Source: Hongsoonwoonella zoysiae (GTDB lineage: Bacteria; Pseudomonadota; Alphaproteobacteria; Rhizobiales; Stappiaceae). Taken from it: DNA of 64,000 bases. The notes beneath the pieces were generated by a model that worked only from the letters and a program-made list of their open reading frames with translations, had not been told where the DNA came from and searched no databases. This document shows positions 16,987 to 26,739 of this stretch, piece after piece (within the stretch, counting starts at the first letter, position 1; the number at the start of each line of letters is the position of its first letter). The stretch spans positions 1 through 64,000 of the forward strand of contig NZ_JABRXF010000001.1 in the NCBI RefSeq assembly GCF_013266695.1. The letters run 5' to 3'. Position numbers and translations under genes: made by a program.

Positions 16987-17848
16987 TTAAGCTACTCTCT
17001 GGACCTGCTGATCGGGTTGGTTTTGTTCGATGCGCTGCCAATAGACCAAGGTGGGCGGTTTTCCGCCAAAGGCAGAGTGCGGGCGCTTCCGATCATAAAA
17101 ATCCACCCACTTTCGGACACTTGCCCTGGCCTGCGATCCGGTTTCCCAAGCGCAGGGGTAGACGCACTCGTGTTTGAGCGTGCGCCACAGCCGCACGACG
17201 AGATTATTTTCGAGGAACCGTCCCTTGCCGTCCATCGAGATGCGGACGCCCATCCGCCGCAGCCGGTCCGTTCACACAAAGGAGGTGAACTGCGATCCTT
17301 GGTCCGTATTCATGATTTCCGGCACACCGAATTTGTGGACTGCCTCGTTCAACGCCTCGACGCAAAAGTCGGCCTCCAACGTATTGGAGATGCGTCAGGT
17401 CAACACTTTGCGGGTGAACTGGCCCATGATCGCAACCAGGTAGAGGAACTCACGGCGCATCGGTAAATACGTGATGTCGGACGCCCGAACCTGCTTCGGT
17501 CGCTCCACCCTCATTCCCTTCAACAGATATGGCCAGATCTTGTGCCCCTTGGCCGACCCGCCTTTATGGGGCTTCTGGTCGGTCGGCATCAGACCCATGA
17601 GCCGCATCAGCCGCCGGATCCGTTTCTCGTTCACCGGATGACCTTCGTTCTGCAGGTACCAAAAATCATCTGCCGGACACCGAAGAACGGCTTCTGCAGG
17701 ACCTGTTCATCGATCTGGCGCATCAAGGTGAAGTTCATCGCGCTCTCGCCCTTTGGCGTTTATTAGAAAGACGACCGCGAGATCGATAGCAGAGAACACT
17801 GTTTGCCGACCGACAACCCAGGATGTCCCGGCTCGATCATGCTGTGCC
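16987..17848 (-). pseudogene. IS3-family transposase OrfB, broken
   Basis: Recognisable blocks occur in different frames: TPKGESAMNFTLMRQIDEQ near 17740, NEKRIRRLMRLMGLMPTDQK at 17575-17634 with ASDITYLP, MNTDQGSQFTS near 17300, and a C-terminal piece at 16987-17253 with the RLWRTLKHE region. Stops and frame changes separate them. At the third position of the DDE triad the expected Glu (ERLWR in relatives) is Val (VVRLWR). It cannot encode an active enzyme. Confidence 0.85.
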
Positions 17849-18142
17849 TCACTTCACGCCCCAAGGCTTGAGCTTGCTGGACAAAAAATCGTTGGCGACC
17901 GCCAGCTCCCCAATCTTGGCAAGGAGCTCTTTCACTTGGTCCTCGTCAATCTCCTGATTTGGTTTGCCGCCACGGGTAAACACATCCGAGGCACCTTCAA
18001 GAAGAGCCCGTTTCCATTGATGGTTCATGGTCGGGTGACCGCCTAAGCGGCTCGCCAGTTCCGATACCGTCTCCTCGCCCTTCAAGGCTTCCAGCGCGAC
18101 TTTCGCCTTGAATTCCGGCGAATGCTGCTTGCGTCTCGACAT
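17849..18142 (-). CDS. IS3-family transposase OrfA
   Basis: 97 residues. It has the helix-turn-helix start MSRRKQHSPEFKAKVALEAL of IS3-family OrfA proteins and a C-terminal heptad region (VKELLAKIGELAVANDFLSSKL) like the leucine zipper used for OrfA-OrfB contacts. The frame is intact although its partner orfB is broken; alone it could at most bind the IS ends. Confidence 0.85.
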   Translation of the reverse strand: MSRRKQHSPEFKAKVALEALKGEETVSELASRLGGHPTMNHQWKRALLEGASDVFTRGGKPNQEIDEDQVKELLAKIGELAVANDFLSSKLKPWGVK

Positions 18143-18243
18143 CTCCGATCGCCTTGCTCTTGAAGACCAGCAGACAACAAATCGTAGCTTACGTTAGTTT
18201 CCTAATTTCGGGAGGTAGCTCAGAATGCCGCCAGCCAGCGCGG

Positions 18244-19260
18244 CTATAGGAAAGCCAATCTCCGCAGGAACCAAAACGCGCCAAGTGCGCCGACCAGGTA
18301 AGCCGGCGCTAATTCCGCTTGCTGCGGCCAGGCGATTCCAAGCCGCCGCATGCTGCCGACCACCAACAACACCAGAGCTACGAAGGCCAGTTGGCCGGCT
18401 TCTACGCCTAAGTTGAAAGACACAAGCGCCAACGGGAGGTCCGCAGGCGGAAGGCCCGCCGCCGACAACGCGCCTGCAAATCCGAATCCGTGCAACAATC
18501 CGAATGCGAAAGCAATGACCCAGGGATGGCGGATGGCAATGCTTGTTCCCCCTCGTTGCGCCCGAACGACCTCAACACCGAGGAAGAGAATGGAGAGTGC
18601 GATCGCCGCCTCTATAGGCGGCGCCGGGAGGCTGATATAGCCTAAGGTTGCCGCAGCGAGGGTGATGCTATGAGCGACCGTGAACGCGGTGATCGTCTTC
18701 ACCAACATCCACCGTGCGGGAACGAGCAGCAGAAGGCCAAACACAAATAGCAGGTGATCGAAGCCGTAGAGGATGTGATGTACGCCTTGTCGAAGGAAGT
18801 CCGCAAAAATCTCGGCGCGGCCACGGTCCGGCTCCATTTCGACCCAAGGCTGGCTGGGGCGGGCAATCGCCATCCAGGATCGTCCGTCCAGCATTTTCAC
18901 CTGCGTGATCGCATCAGTAATGGTCAGTTCCAGCCCCGGAAAACCGATCCGAGCGCCGGCAAGGCCTTCTGGCCCGATCTCGATCCAGCGCCTTTCCAGC
19001 CGCGAGTCGCTTAGTGTTTGAACCAACGGATTGCGGATATCTCTCACGTCGGCCGGCAGTTTCACGATTACCGGAAGTGGAACGCTGCCGCGCATCGGCG
19101 TTCGCCAGAGCAGGGTGAACTGCGATGGCGCGGTCTGGGTGATCTGCAGATAGGCTGGGCGGGATTCATGCGCATCGGCTGAACATCCAGACAGGATCGT
19201 AGCAACGATCAGGCCAAAAAAAATCAGGCCGACCGCGCGCAACAACGGGGCGGAAGGCAT
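18244..19260 (-). CDS. HupE/UreJ-2-like membrane protein with periplasmic N-terminal domain
   Basis: 338 residues. A signal-like N-terminus (with LSGC, a possible lipobox) leads to a soluble domain of about 140 residues, then six or seven hydrophobic helices. The first helix carries GVHHILYGFDHLLFV, and later helices have AHSITL and LLHGFGFAGAL; the His/Asp positions resemble the metal-handling motif of HupE/UreJ nickel or cobalt permeases. This longer form (HupE/UreJ_2) is of unknown transport function. It overlaps the foldase gene by one base (TGATG), is last in the DUF3604 run, and may supply metal to the exported metal-site proteins. That link is inference. Confidence 0.72.
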   Translation of the reverse strand: MPSAPLLRAVGLIFFGLIVATILSGCSADAHESRPAYLQITQTAPSQFTLLWRTPMRGSVPLPVIVKLPADVRDIRNPLVQTLSDSRLERRWIEIGPEGLAGARIGFPGLELTITDAITQVKMLDGRSWMAIARPSQPWVEMEPDRGRAEIFADFLRQGVHHILYGFDHLLFVFGLLLLVPARWMLVKTITAFTVAHSITLAAATLGYISLPAPPIEAAIALSILFLGVEVVRAQRGGTSIAIRHPWVIAFAFGLLHGFGFAGALSAAGLPPADLPLALVSFNLGVEAGQLAFVALVLLVVGSMRRLGIAWPQQAELAPAYLVGALGAFWFLRRLAFL

Positions 19261-20192
19261 CAGGAATCTCCTTCGGGTAGGGCCGGTCCTGAAATCGCTG
19301 CTCCGATCCCGGCCGCCGCAGTTTCCGGCACCGGCAGCAGAACTGTGTACTTGGCCCGCATCTCGTCATAGGCCTTCTGCCACGCCTCAGCCTTCTGCTG
19401 ACCCAACCACGCTGTCTTCACGTCACTCGCAACTTCCTCGAACGCCGGGACTCGACCGGGTATGACCTTGTCGATGTAGATTAAGTGCCAGCCCAATCCC
19501 GACTGAACAGGACCGATCCAGGCACCGCTTGGCAGTTGCACGACCTCCTGGACGAATTGCGGCCCGAACTCCCGTGCGATCTCCTGCAGTGAGCGTTCTC
19601 CGTAATAGTCTTGGAACATGAACCTGTCGCCGAGAGTTGTCCCTTCAGGAAGCGTCTGGGGGGCGCCGGCAAGCGTGGCCAACGCAGCCATGGCATCGTC
19701 GCGGGCCTTCCGGCCCCGGCTGTCGGGCGAGAAGTAGATGTGGCGGAAGCTTAGGCGTGGCGACATTTCAAAGAGCCTAGTGTTATCCGCGTACCATGCC
19801 TTCAGTTCGTCGATCGTGGGTTCACGCGCCGCCGCAAGGTCCTCGGCGAGGAACTGCATCTTCTGCGCCATCCGCCGCTTGACGATGGTGTCCTCCCTGT
19901 CGAGCCCAAGCGCGAGCGCCTCGCGGTAGAGGATGTCCTGCCGGACGCGATCCTCGAGCACCGCGTTGAACTCTGCCTGCGTCGGCGGCCGGCTCCACTG
20001 CGCCTCGAAGCCGATCACCAGTTGCGCGAGGTCGTCGACCGTGAAGCGGATCTCGGTCGGCGGGTCGACACGTTCCAGGTCGGGCTGCAGGATCTGGTAA
20101 GCCCCGAACAATACGAAGCCGAGAACGAGGAAATGCGAAAGCGGGTCGCGAGCCACGCTTCGCGCGGCTCGTCCTATTGCTGTCCTTGGCAT
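19260..20192 (-). CDS. membrane-anchored parvulin-type peptidyl-prolyl isomerase
   Basis: 310 residues. One N-terminal hydrophobic helix (about residues 20-38) anchors it with the rest in the periplasm; a SurA-like helical region follows, and a PpiC/rotamase domain covers about residues 150-270 (FMFQDYYGERSLQEIAREFG, then VQSGLGWHLIYIDKVIPG). Such proteins help fold exported proteins. Translational overlap with the HupE-like gene and its place directly downstream of the secreted DUF3604 genes suggest it serves them. Confidence is high for family, moderate for client. Confidence 0.8.
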   Translation of the reverse strand: MPRTAIGRAARSVARDPLSHFLVLGFVLFGAYQILQPDLERVDPPTEIRFTVDDLAQLVIGFEAQWSRPPTQAEFNAVLEDRVRQDILYREALALGLDREDTIVKRRMAQKMQFLAEDLAAAREPTIDELKAWYADNTRLFEMSPRLSFRHIYFSPDSRGRKARDDAMAALATLAGAPQTLPEGTTLGDRFMFQDYYGERSLQEIAREFGPQFVQEVVQLPSGAWIGPVQSGLGWHLIYIDKVIPGRVPAFEEVASDVKTAWLGQQKAEAWQKAYDEMRAKYTVLLPVPETAAAGIGAAISGPALPEGDS

Positions 20193-20216
20193 GTCAGCTC
20201 CCCAATGCCGGGCCGA

Positions 20217-20336
20217 TCACCCGACGTCGCGATGCGGATAGTCCGGCTGATCGTCGATTGGAATTTCCATCCTGTCCTTCCACAGCCCTTCGAACAGAAG
20301 CTCGTTATCGGCATATCCAAACTCGCTGACAGTTCT
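20217..20336 (-). pseudogene. C-terminal vestige of a third DUF3604 gene
   Basis: About 37 codons reading SEFGYADNELLF, then WKDRMEIPIDDQPDYPH, before a stop. The intact DUF3604 proteins here end with [12 protein letters not shown] and LPKDKMDIPAGEQPKYLH, so this is the last part of another copy with an internal gap of several residues. Upstream bases do not continue the match. It indicates past duplication and loss between the DUF3604 and foldase genes. Confidence 0.65.
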
Positions 20337-20431
20337 TGCAGCAGTCGTTTGATCGCGGATAGCATTACGTTCGCCAGTCCGGTTCACAGACTTCGAACGC
20401 ACCTGCTGTGCGGCAATATCCTTATCCTCCG

Positions 20432-22807
20432 TCACTTCTTCTCGCTGTCGAAGTGGAGAAATTCGGCCTGATTCTGCTTGGCGTATTTTTCCGTCACAGC
20501 CGTGGGCAGTGGGTCAATCAACTCAGGCGGCTTGGGCAGGATCTCGTAGTTGGCGTAGCCGAACTCGTTGCTGCGCGCCCCGTAGATCGTATCGCCGAGC
20601 TTGTAGAAGACGACCTCGAAGGGATGGTCCTGAAGATAGGTCACCACTTTGCCGTCCTTGATAAAATAGGCTGAACTCGCTCCTTCGTAACCGTTGCGGG
20701 CGACATCGCCGACCTCATTCGGCTGAGGGACGTTCTTGCCGACGTGATAGACAGTGTGCTGCCCTTCCTTCCTGTAGCTGACTTTGAAGTGTTCGCCGGT
20801 CACGTTGTTGCGGTACCAGTGGGCCTTGCCGACGAGCAACTCCTCGACCTGCTGCTGGTTCAGCTGAGTTGCTCCCTTGCCTGTTAGCTCGGCCACCGTG
20901 AGCCCTGGCTTCGCCGCCTCGCGGGCCTCGACCGCGGGCGTGTACCAGATGGGCGAGCTCCAGGCGCGCTCCTGCACGGTCGGCGGCACCACATCCGGCG
21001 GCGCTATGCCGAGTTGTTTGGCCTGAATGGTCGTCCAGCGCGGTTTCGGAATCTCAATAACACGCGCGTAGTAAAACGCGTGCTGACTCGGGTCGAACGC
21101 CGGATCGGTCCATACCCTCTTCAGCTCAACCGAACCAACCCTGTTGGTGTAGGTCGCCTCGTCGATGTCCACCGTGCTGTTGATCGGAGGGACCTTGCCT
21201 GTCCACTTATCGGGCTCGCGCTCGCCCGACCACGCCACGTCGAAGACACACTCGAAGCTCTGGCCGTCCTTGGTCCAGCCCTTTACGATCTGCACTCGGT
21301 CGAGGTTGGCCGAGGTTGGGTCTTTCACCGCCCACACGACGAATGTCGGCGCCTCGGCCTGCTTCGGCGGCAGGTCGACTCCCATCGGCACGCCGGCGGC
21401 GTAGGCAACACTGACCCAGTCCTGGTCATCAAGCATTTCGGGTTTGTAGCCCCAGCCGCCGAACAAGCGCACCTTGATGCGCGGGCCGCTGACCCCGAAA
21501 GTCTCCTTGCGATACATGGCATCCCAGATCGACTCGCGCGTGTTCTCCTCCGCCCACACGCCGGTGAGTCCGCCAGGTTCCAGATAGCGAACATCGATGC
21601 CTGCGAAGTTGTGGCCGGCCATGCGCGTCTCGATCGTCCCGTCCTCGTGTGCGTGCCCGCCGAAGAAGTTCTCCTGGCGATAGGGGCTCGCGGCATTATG
21701 AGAGTCGGAGCCGCCTGCCATCCCGAACTTGTAGGGGTTGAATTCCCGCACGTCCTGCATCGCGAGGCCGTACTTCAATGCCTGGCGCGCGTAGCTGCCG
21801 ACGATCTTGTCGACGCGTCCGGAGTCCGGGGGCAGCCCGAGCAATACGTTCCAGATTGCGAAACTGGCGAATTCGTCGTTAGGCGAAAGCAGCGGGTGGG
21901 TCTCGGACTGGCCCTTGACCTGCTTCATCTCGACGAGCCGATTGTTACGCATCCGCGACTCCGCCCAGGCCGCGTCGATAGGCCGGCCAAGGCTGTCGAC
22001 ATCAGTGGGATACATCCAGCCATCGGACAGATTGGCGTTGTGCGAGATCGCCAGCAGTTCGTTGCCAGCGGCGCGCTGACCGTCCATCCAGGTCCACAGG
22101 TCCGTGGGGTGCACCGAGTCCAGCGCAGAGTAAGGCATTTCCGGGACCTTGGCACAGTCGCGGAAGAACACATTACGGTGCATGTTCCGGTTGTCGGGCA
22201 TTGACGTCCACTCGTAGGAGCAGAAGGCGGTGAACTTGCCCGGCTCGTTCGCCGCGTCGGCGGCGTCGTTGTTGTCCTTCCAGACGGTGCCGGCAACCTC
22301 CGGAGTCATCAACGCCTTGATGGGTGGACCGGTCATGATCTTGAGAAGCGCCAGGAAGGCGCGTTGTTGCTGCTCCTTGCTGTTCGGGTCCGTAATGATC
22401 AGACCCTGAACCTCGGGCAATTTGCTGGTGTACGAGCCCGGCGTGTTCGCCTGCTTGGTGACCCCGACATATTCAGAGTGGTCGGTCACGCCCATGAAGT
22501 CGAGCGGCGTGGTGATGGTGATGTCGTAGCCGAGCGGATGCTTGATGGTCTCACCCTTGGCGTACTTGTAGGCGTCAGCAGGACCCGTGGCGTGATTTCC
22601 AAATATCCAGGCGTCCAACGACCAACTGGTGTGGAGGTGCGTCTCGCCGAAGAGCGCCCTGCGACTTGCCGGATCGCCTGGACCTGCATCCTGTGCCACG
22701 GAAGCAACCGGCAAATTCAATAGAACCGCCAGCGCAAGGCCCGAAGCCGCCAGTAACAGTCCGGCAGGAGATGCGGATGACCTTGGGCTCGATCTGGAAC
22801 CTGCCAT
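20432..22807 (-). CDS. secreted DUF3604 protein, PHP-like metal-dependent hydrolase fold (copy B)
   Basis: 791 residues with a cleavable signal (hydrophobic stretch about residues 15-37, ending VASVAQD). The mature part opens GETHLHTSW with His57 and His59, then [10 protein letters not shown] (Asp109, His110), [10 protein letters not shown] and GGSDSHN; this HxH...DH...H...DSH spread is a PHP-type metal site. It ends with the family tail [19 protein letters not shown]. The reaction is unknown; the metal site suggests hydrolysis. It starts 33 bases after copy A and resembles it throughout. It should act in the periplasm or outside the cell. Confidence 0.8.
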   Translation of the reverse strand: MAGSRSSPRSSASPAGLLLAASGLALAVLLNLPVASVAQDAGPGDPASRRALFGETHLHTSWSLDAWIFGNHATGPADAYKYAKGETIKHPLGYDITITTPLDFMGVTDHSEYVGVTKQANTPGSYTSKLPEVQGLIITDPNSKEQQQRAFLALLKIMTGPPIKALMTPEVAGTVWKDNNDAADAANEPGKFTAFCSYEWTSMPDNRNMHRNVFFRDCAKVPEMPYSALDSVHPTDLWTWMDGQRAAGNELLAISHNANLSDGWMYPTDVDSLGRPIDAAWAESRMRNNRLVEMKQVKGQSETHPLLSPNDEFASFAIWNVLLGLPPDSGRVDKIVGSYARQALKYGLAMQDVREFNPYKFGMAGGSDSHNAASPYRQENFFGGHAHEDGTIETRMAGHNFAGIDVRYLEPGGLTGVWAEENTRESIWDAMYRKETFGVSGPRIKVRLFGGWGYKPEMLDDQDWVSVAYAAGVPMGVDLPPKQAEAPTFVVWAVKDPTSANLDRVQIVKGWTKDGQSFECVFDVAWSGEREPDKWTGKVPPINSTVDIDEATYTNRVGSVELKRVWTDPAFDPSQHAFYYARVIEIPKPRWTTIQAKQLGIAPPDVVPPTVQERAWSSPIWYTPAVEAREAAKPGLTVAELTGKGATQLNQQQVEELLVGKAHWYRNNVTGEHFKVSYRKEGQHTVYHVGKNVPQPNEVGDVARNGYEGASSAYFIKDGKVVTYLQDHPFEVVFYKLGDTIYGARSNEFGYANYEILPKPPELIDPLPTAVTEKYAKQNQAEFLHFDSEKK

Positions 22808-22840
22808 GAAATCCTCCTGGAATAGAACCCTCGGTCTCGC

Positions 22841-25243
22841 CTATTGCTCGACGGTTTCGTGCAGGTATTTGGGCTGTTCGCCGGCCGGGATGTCCATCTT
22901 GTCCTTGGGCAGGTCGACCAGATTGCCCGGCCCCTTCAGCAGAACCTCGTAGTTGGCATAGCCGAACTCGTTGCTCCGGGCGCCGTAGTAGGTGGCGTGC
23001 TCCTTATGCGTGTTTCCGCCTTGGGCGCCTGCGGTCTTGTAGACCTTCATGCCGATCGGTGTGCTCGAGACAAAGGTGTTTATCTGGCCGTCCGCAATGG
23101 TATAGGGCCTTGCGAGCACCAGATAGGACTCACGAGGCAGGTCTCCGTGGAGACTTGGCATCTGCGCTCTGCTTCCGACGTAGTTCACGTCAAAGGTGCC
23201 GGACTTGTCGTAGTGCACCTTCATCACTTCGCCCGTCACGTTGTTCCTGATCCAGATCGCCTTGTCGACGATCAGGGCCGCCAACTCGTCGTCAGTCAGG
23301 GCGGTGGCGCCGCTTTCCTCGAGGCTCGCCACTGTCACCGCGTCGGATGCGGCCGCGCTGTCGCTCGGCGAGGTGTACCAGATGGGGGAGCCCCAGGCGC
23401 GCTCCTGAACCGTGGCGGGCACGACATCCGGGAGTTCGACGCCGAGCTTGACGGCCTGGACCGTGGTCCAGCGTGGCGTCTCGATCTCTAGGACGCGCGC
23501 GTAATAGAAGGCGTTCAGATCCGGATCGAAATCCGGGTCGGTCCAGACCGTGAATAGCTCGGTCGCCCCCTGCTCGTCACTATATGTGGCCGTGGTGAGG
23601 TCCACCGTGCTGGGAAGGGGCGGGAGACGACCCGTATCAGGCGCGGGCTCGCGGTCGCCGGCCCAGACGACGTCGTAGACCTTTTCGAAGCTCTGGCCGG
23701 CTTTCGTCCAGCCCTTGACGATCTGGATGCGGTCGAGATTGCCGGAGTCGGGGTCCTTCACGGCCCAGACGAGGAATGAGGGCGCCTTGGCATCCGCCGG
23801 GGCCGCGGCAAGGTCACCGCCCATGGGCGTCCCGCGCTCGTAGGCCTTCGCCACCCATTCCGCATCCTGCAGCAGGTCCTCGCCATAATCCCAGCCACCG
23901 AACATGCGCACCTGTATCCACACACCGCTGGTGCCGAAAGTCTCCCTCCGGTGCATGGCGTCCCAGATCGACTCCCGCGTGTTCTCTTCGGCCCAGACAG
24001 CGCTTAGTCCGGCCGTGCTTTCTTTACGTACATCCATACCAGTGAAAAGATGGCCCGACATACGCCGCTGAACGAGGCCGTCGTTGATGCCATGCCCGGC
24101 AAAGGCGTTGTTCGTGCGATAAGGCGCGCCTGTATTGTGAGAATCTGATCCGGCGACGAAACCGAACTTGAAGGGGTTGTAGCCCTTCGCGTGTTGCATC
24201 GTCAGACCGTCTTTGAGCGCCTGACGCGCGTAGGAACCAACGATAGCAGGCACGCGACCGGAATCTTCCGGCTGGCCGATAAGGAAGCTCATAATCTCGT
24301 AATTTGCGAATTCGTCGTTCGGCGAGAGCAGCGGATGCGTCTCGGACTGACCCTTGATCTGCTTGATCTCGATCAGGCGCTCGTTTCGCGTGCGCGATTC
24401 CGCCCAGGCCGCATCGATCGGTCGACCGAGGCTGTCGACGTCGGTCGGGTACATCCAGCCATCCGAGAGATTGGCATTGTGAGAGATCGCCAGCAATTCG
24501 TTTCCCGCGGCGCGCTGCTCGTCCATCCATTTCCAGAGGTCCTCTGGATGCCACGAGAACAGCGCCGAATACGGTTGTTCAGGCACCTTGGCACAGTCGC
24601 GGAAGTAGACGTTCCGGTGGAGGTTACGGAGATCATACTGCGATGTGAACTCGTAGGAGCAAAAGGCCGTGAACTCGCCGGGCTTGTTGTGCTTGTTGGC
24701 GATGTCGACGTTGTCCTTCCATACCGAGCCTGCGACCTGCGGTGTCATGAAAGCCTTGATCGGTGGCTTGCTCACCAGCGATACGAGATAGTTGAAAACC
24801 TTCTGCACGTCCGCCGGGTCGTTCGGATCTTTCAGGATCAGGGGCCGGGCCTGCGGCATCTTGCTGACGGCAGTGCCGGGCGTGTTCGCTTGCTTGGTGA
24901 TGCCGACGTATTCCGAATGGTCTGTCACGCCCATCCAGTCCAGCGGCTTGTCGATCGTGATGTCATAGCCCAATGGATGCTTGATCGTCTCGCCACGGGC
25001 GTATTTCAAAGCATCGTCAGGCCCGGTTGTGTGATTGCCGAAGAGCCATGCATCGACCGACCAGCTCGTGTGGATGTGCTGTTCGCCGAACCACGCCTTG
25101 CGATCGGCCGCCTCCTGTCCGAGGCCCGGATCCGATGCACCCAACGAGGCAAGCATCGCCATCCCGGCGAAAACAGTCGGCTTGCCCAGCAATTTTATTG
25201 AACGGTCGTTGAAACCCGATGCATTGCTTTCGCGGTTCGGCAT
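22841..25243 (-). CDS. secreted DUF3604 protein, PHP-like metal-dependent hydrolase fold (copy A)
   Basis: 800 residues from the ATG at 25243, preferred because it gives a signal-like N-terminus (hydrophobic about residues 22-36) and avoids an unsupported 50-codon extension. Metal-site motifs match copy B: GEQHIHTSW (His56, His58), [20 protein letters not shown] and AGSDSHN. The tail ends KDKMDIPAGEQPKYLHETVEQ. DUF3604 is uncharacterised. Two full copies in tandem, with a third vestige downstream, suggest different substrates or a dosage need. The 91-base gap to the upstream gene holds only an expected ribosome site. Confidence 0.8.
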   Translation of the reverse strand: MPNRESNASGFNDRSIKLLGKPTVFAGMAMLASLGASDPGLGQEAADRKAWFGEQHIHTSWSVDAWLFGNHTTGPDDALKYARGETIKHPLGYDITIDKPLDWMGVTDHSEYVGITKQANTPGTAVSKMPQARPLILKDPNDPADVQKVFNYLVSLVSKPPIKAFMTPQVAGSVWKDNVDIANKHNKPGEFTAFCSYEFTSQYDLRNLHRNVYFRDCAKVPEQPYSALFSWHPEDLWKWMDEQRAAGNELLAISHNANLSDGWMYPTDVDSLGRPIDAAWAESRTRNERLIEIKQIKGQSETHPLLSPNDEFANYEIMSFLIGQPEDSGRVPAIVGSYARQALKDGLTMQHAKGYNPFKFGFVAGSDSHNTGAPYRTNNAFAGHGINDGLVQRRMSGHLFTGMDVRKESTAGLSAVWAEENTRESIWDAMHRRETFGTSGVWIQVRMFGGWDYGEDLLQDAEWVAKAYERGTPMGGDLAAAPADAKAPSFLVWAVKDPDSGNLDRIQIVKGWTKAGQSFEKVYDVVWAGDREPAPDTGRLPPLPSTVDLTTATYSDEQGATELFTVWTDPDFDPDLNAFYYARVLEIETPRWTTVQAVKLGVELPDVVPATVQERAWGSPIWYTSPSDSAAASDAVTVASLEESGATALTDDELAALIVDKAIWIRNNVTGEVMKVHYDKSGTFDVNYVGSRAQMPSLHGDLPRESYLVLARPYTIADGQINTFVSSTPIGMKVYKTAGAQGGNTHKEHATYYGARSNEFGYANYEVLLKGPGNLVDLPKDKMDIPAGEQPKYLHETVEQ

Positions 25244-25334
25244 GTCCGCCTCCTGATTTCCCGGCAGATAGCAAAGATGGCGAAAAAATCGCTGCGCCAT
25301 CTGAACGGATCGGAGGCCAAAAACGTCCAGTCGA

Positions 25335-25853
25335 TCAGCGCCACATGATCCGCCGCGCGGTTCTGCGTCCCGCCCGCCGTGCGACACCGGCATAGGACAA
25401 CGGCGTGAGCGGTCGCCCGATCAGGTCGATGAAGAGCGAAGCCCATTTTCCGCTGAGCTCCTTGGCGCCACTCAGAATTTCAACGTCATAAACGAGGTCG
25501 CCCCCTTCGAGGCGTGGATCGCGCAGAACGACCGTCACTTCTTCCGCCATCCCGCCGTTGTCGGCAGTCAAGACGGCATTGGGCGGATCCTGCTTGAAGC
25601 TGTCGTCCCCGGATGCCCAGTGATCGACGAAATCCTTGGTCGTCACCCGCCCCACGATACGCTCGGGACGGTCAGAAAAGTAAAGCGTATTCGGGCTTGC
25701 CACTTGCAACGTGAGCTTGCCGTCGCCAAGCGTAACGCCGCCGCTCGTCTGGACGAATAGAAGTTCCACGGCCTCATCGTCCGCCGCAACCCGGGCGACT
25801 CCCGGTCCGGCCAGAATCGCGGCTCCCACAAGAATAGCATCTCTTCGGTTCAT
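25335..25853 (-). CDS. Tat-exported protein of unknown function
   Basis: 172 residues starting at 25853; a 60-codon extension is open but unlikely. MNRRDAILVGAAILAGPG is a twin-arginine signal followed by VARVAADD. The mature part has no domain I can name; it is beta-rich with DVEILSGAKELSGKWASLF near the middle and an Arg-rich C-terminus (RRAGRRTARRI). Tat export usually means folding or cofactor loading in the cytoplasm. It is upstream of copy A on the same strand and so probably belongs to the exported system. Confidence 0.6.
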   Translation of the reverse strand: MNRRDAILVGAAILAGPGVARVAADDEAVELLFVQTSGGVTLGDGKLTLQVASPNTLYFSDRPERIVGRVTTKDFVDHWASGDDSFKQDPPNAVLTADNGGMAEEVTVVLRDPRLEGGDLVYDVEILSGAKELSGKWASLFIDLIGRPLTPLSYAGVARRAGRRTARRIMWR

Positions 25854-25984
25854 GTATTCGTTCCTTGTCGGAAGGCGATGGCTTCCCGATATGCTTGAAG
25901 ACGAGCGGGCCGCATCGGCTTGACCGTCCGCCCTGCCCTTAGCCGCCGAGCGCCATCGGCTACCGTTTCGAACGGAGGTTTCCG

Positions 25985-26254
25985 TCAATCCACGCCACCA
26001 ATCTCTTTTGCCTGATTGATGATCTCCTGGCACTGGGCTTCATTGCCCGCTTCACGCTGCTCATTGGCCTGCGCCATAAGGGCCCGCATCTGTTCCATAG
26101 TCGTCTCGTCGAGATCGTTATCGCCCGGGTTACCAAGAGCCCGTTCGACCTTGTCGATATCCTCCGCACAGTCCGCCAGCGCTAGCGCAGGAGTGCCGAG
26201 GATGAGTGCGGATCCCAAAACGATCTTCGCCCAATTAGCCAAGAACTTAAGCAT
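25985..26254 (-). CDS. small secreted Gln/Glu-rich protein
   Basis: 89 residues. A Sec signal (hydrophobic about residues 10-27, ALALADC) precedes a mature part of about 62 residues with two Cys (near DCAED and EAQCQEI) that could form a disulfide, and an acidic, Gln-rich helical body. GAAGGAGAAG lies before the ATG. No function is known to me. It is the first gene of the minus-strand run and lies about 50 bases downstream of an inverted repeat at 26304-26322. Confidence 0.6.
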   Translation of the reverse strand: MLKFLANWAKIVLGSALILGTPALALADCAEDIDKVERALGNPGDNDLDETTMEQMRALMAQANEQREAGNEAQCQEIINQAKEIGGVD

Positions 26255-26303
26255 TTCGCTTCTCCTTCAAATGTATTCGAACAGAGGTCATCGCACAGAG
26301 ATT

Positions 26304-26322
26304 AAGTTACGCAACGTAACTT
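26304..26322. promoter_or_regulatory. inverted repeat upstream of the secreted-protein run
   Basis: AAGTTACG-CAA-CGTAACTT, 8-bp arms with a 3-base centre, located 50-68 bases before the start at 26254. It looks like a dimeric repressor site (TetR or MarR-like spacing) rather than an AraC site. On the plus strand it is followed by Ts and could act as a weak terminator, but no plus-strand gene precedes it. Confidence 0.45.
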
Positions 26323-26739
26323 TTTGGCCGAAGCCGGTCTTTAAGATCCGTTTTCCCAGGTTTTCGCAGCAAATTCCTACGCGAACGAAGGTCGCGCAGC
26401 GGCGCGACGGAAATCCATTCAGCAGGCTTCATGATGAGCCTATAATGAACCGATCTTATCGCGAAAACGTATCATCTCACGATAATCAAGTCGCCATTCT
26501 GGCGAAGAGGTTTTTCCTGACAGAGCTGCCGTGGAGAGAACGGCTCCAACCCTGCGCTTTCTGTCGGAACCTATAGGCACGAGGCAGGATACTCATATGC
26601 AGCATGAAGGCACGGCTGTAGTAGGCTGGCGCCCTTGTGTTGATATGCGTTCAGAACGTCACGCTCGTCTTCGAAGACGCGTACTCCTCGAGCGCTGTCA
26701 TGGCATGAGCCTCTATACAATGCTTCTTGCGAATTGTTC
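26323..26739. other. intergenic, no gene seen
   Basis: About 417 bases between the inverted repeat and the end of the AraC-type gene. Short open frames occur but have no ribosome site or recognisable product. I see no terminator or RNA gene. Confidence 0.5.

Larger units (their letters stand above)
16986..18193 (-). mobile_element. decayed IS3-family insertion sequence
   Basis: A minus-strand orfA/orfB pair typical of the IS3 family. The ends are approximate: TAAGCTAC followed by a CTGCTGATC segment at the left (from about 16988) matches, inverted, TAAGCTAC with CTGCTGGTC at the right (to about 18191), an imperfect inverted repeat of about 27 bp. No clear target duplication was found. orfB is broken and lacks its catalytic Glu, so the copy cannot move by itself. 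The 127 bases between the LacI upstream region and the left end hold nothing I recognise. Confidence 0.8.
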
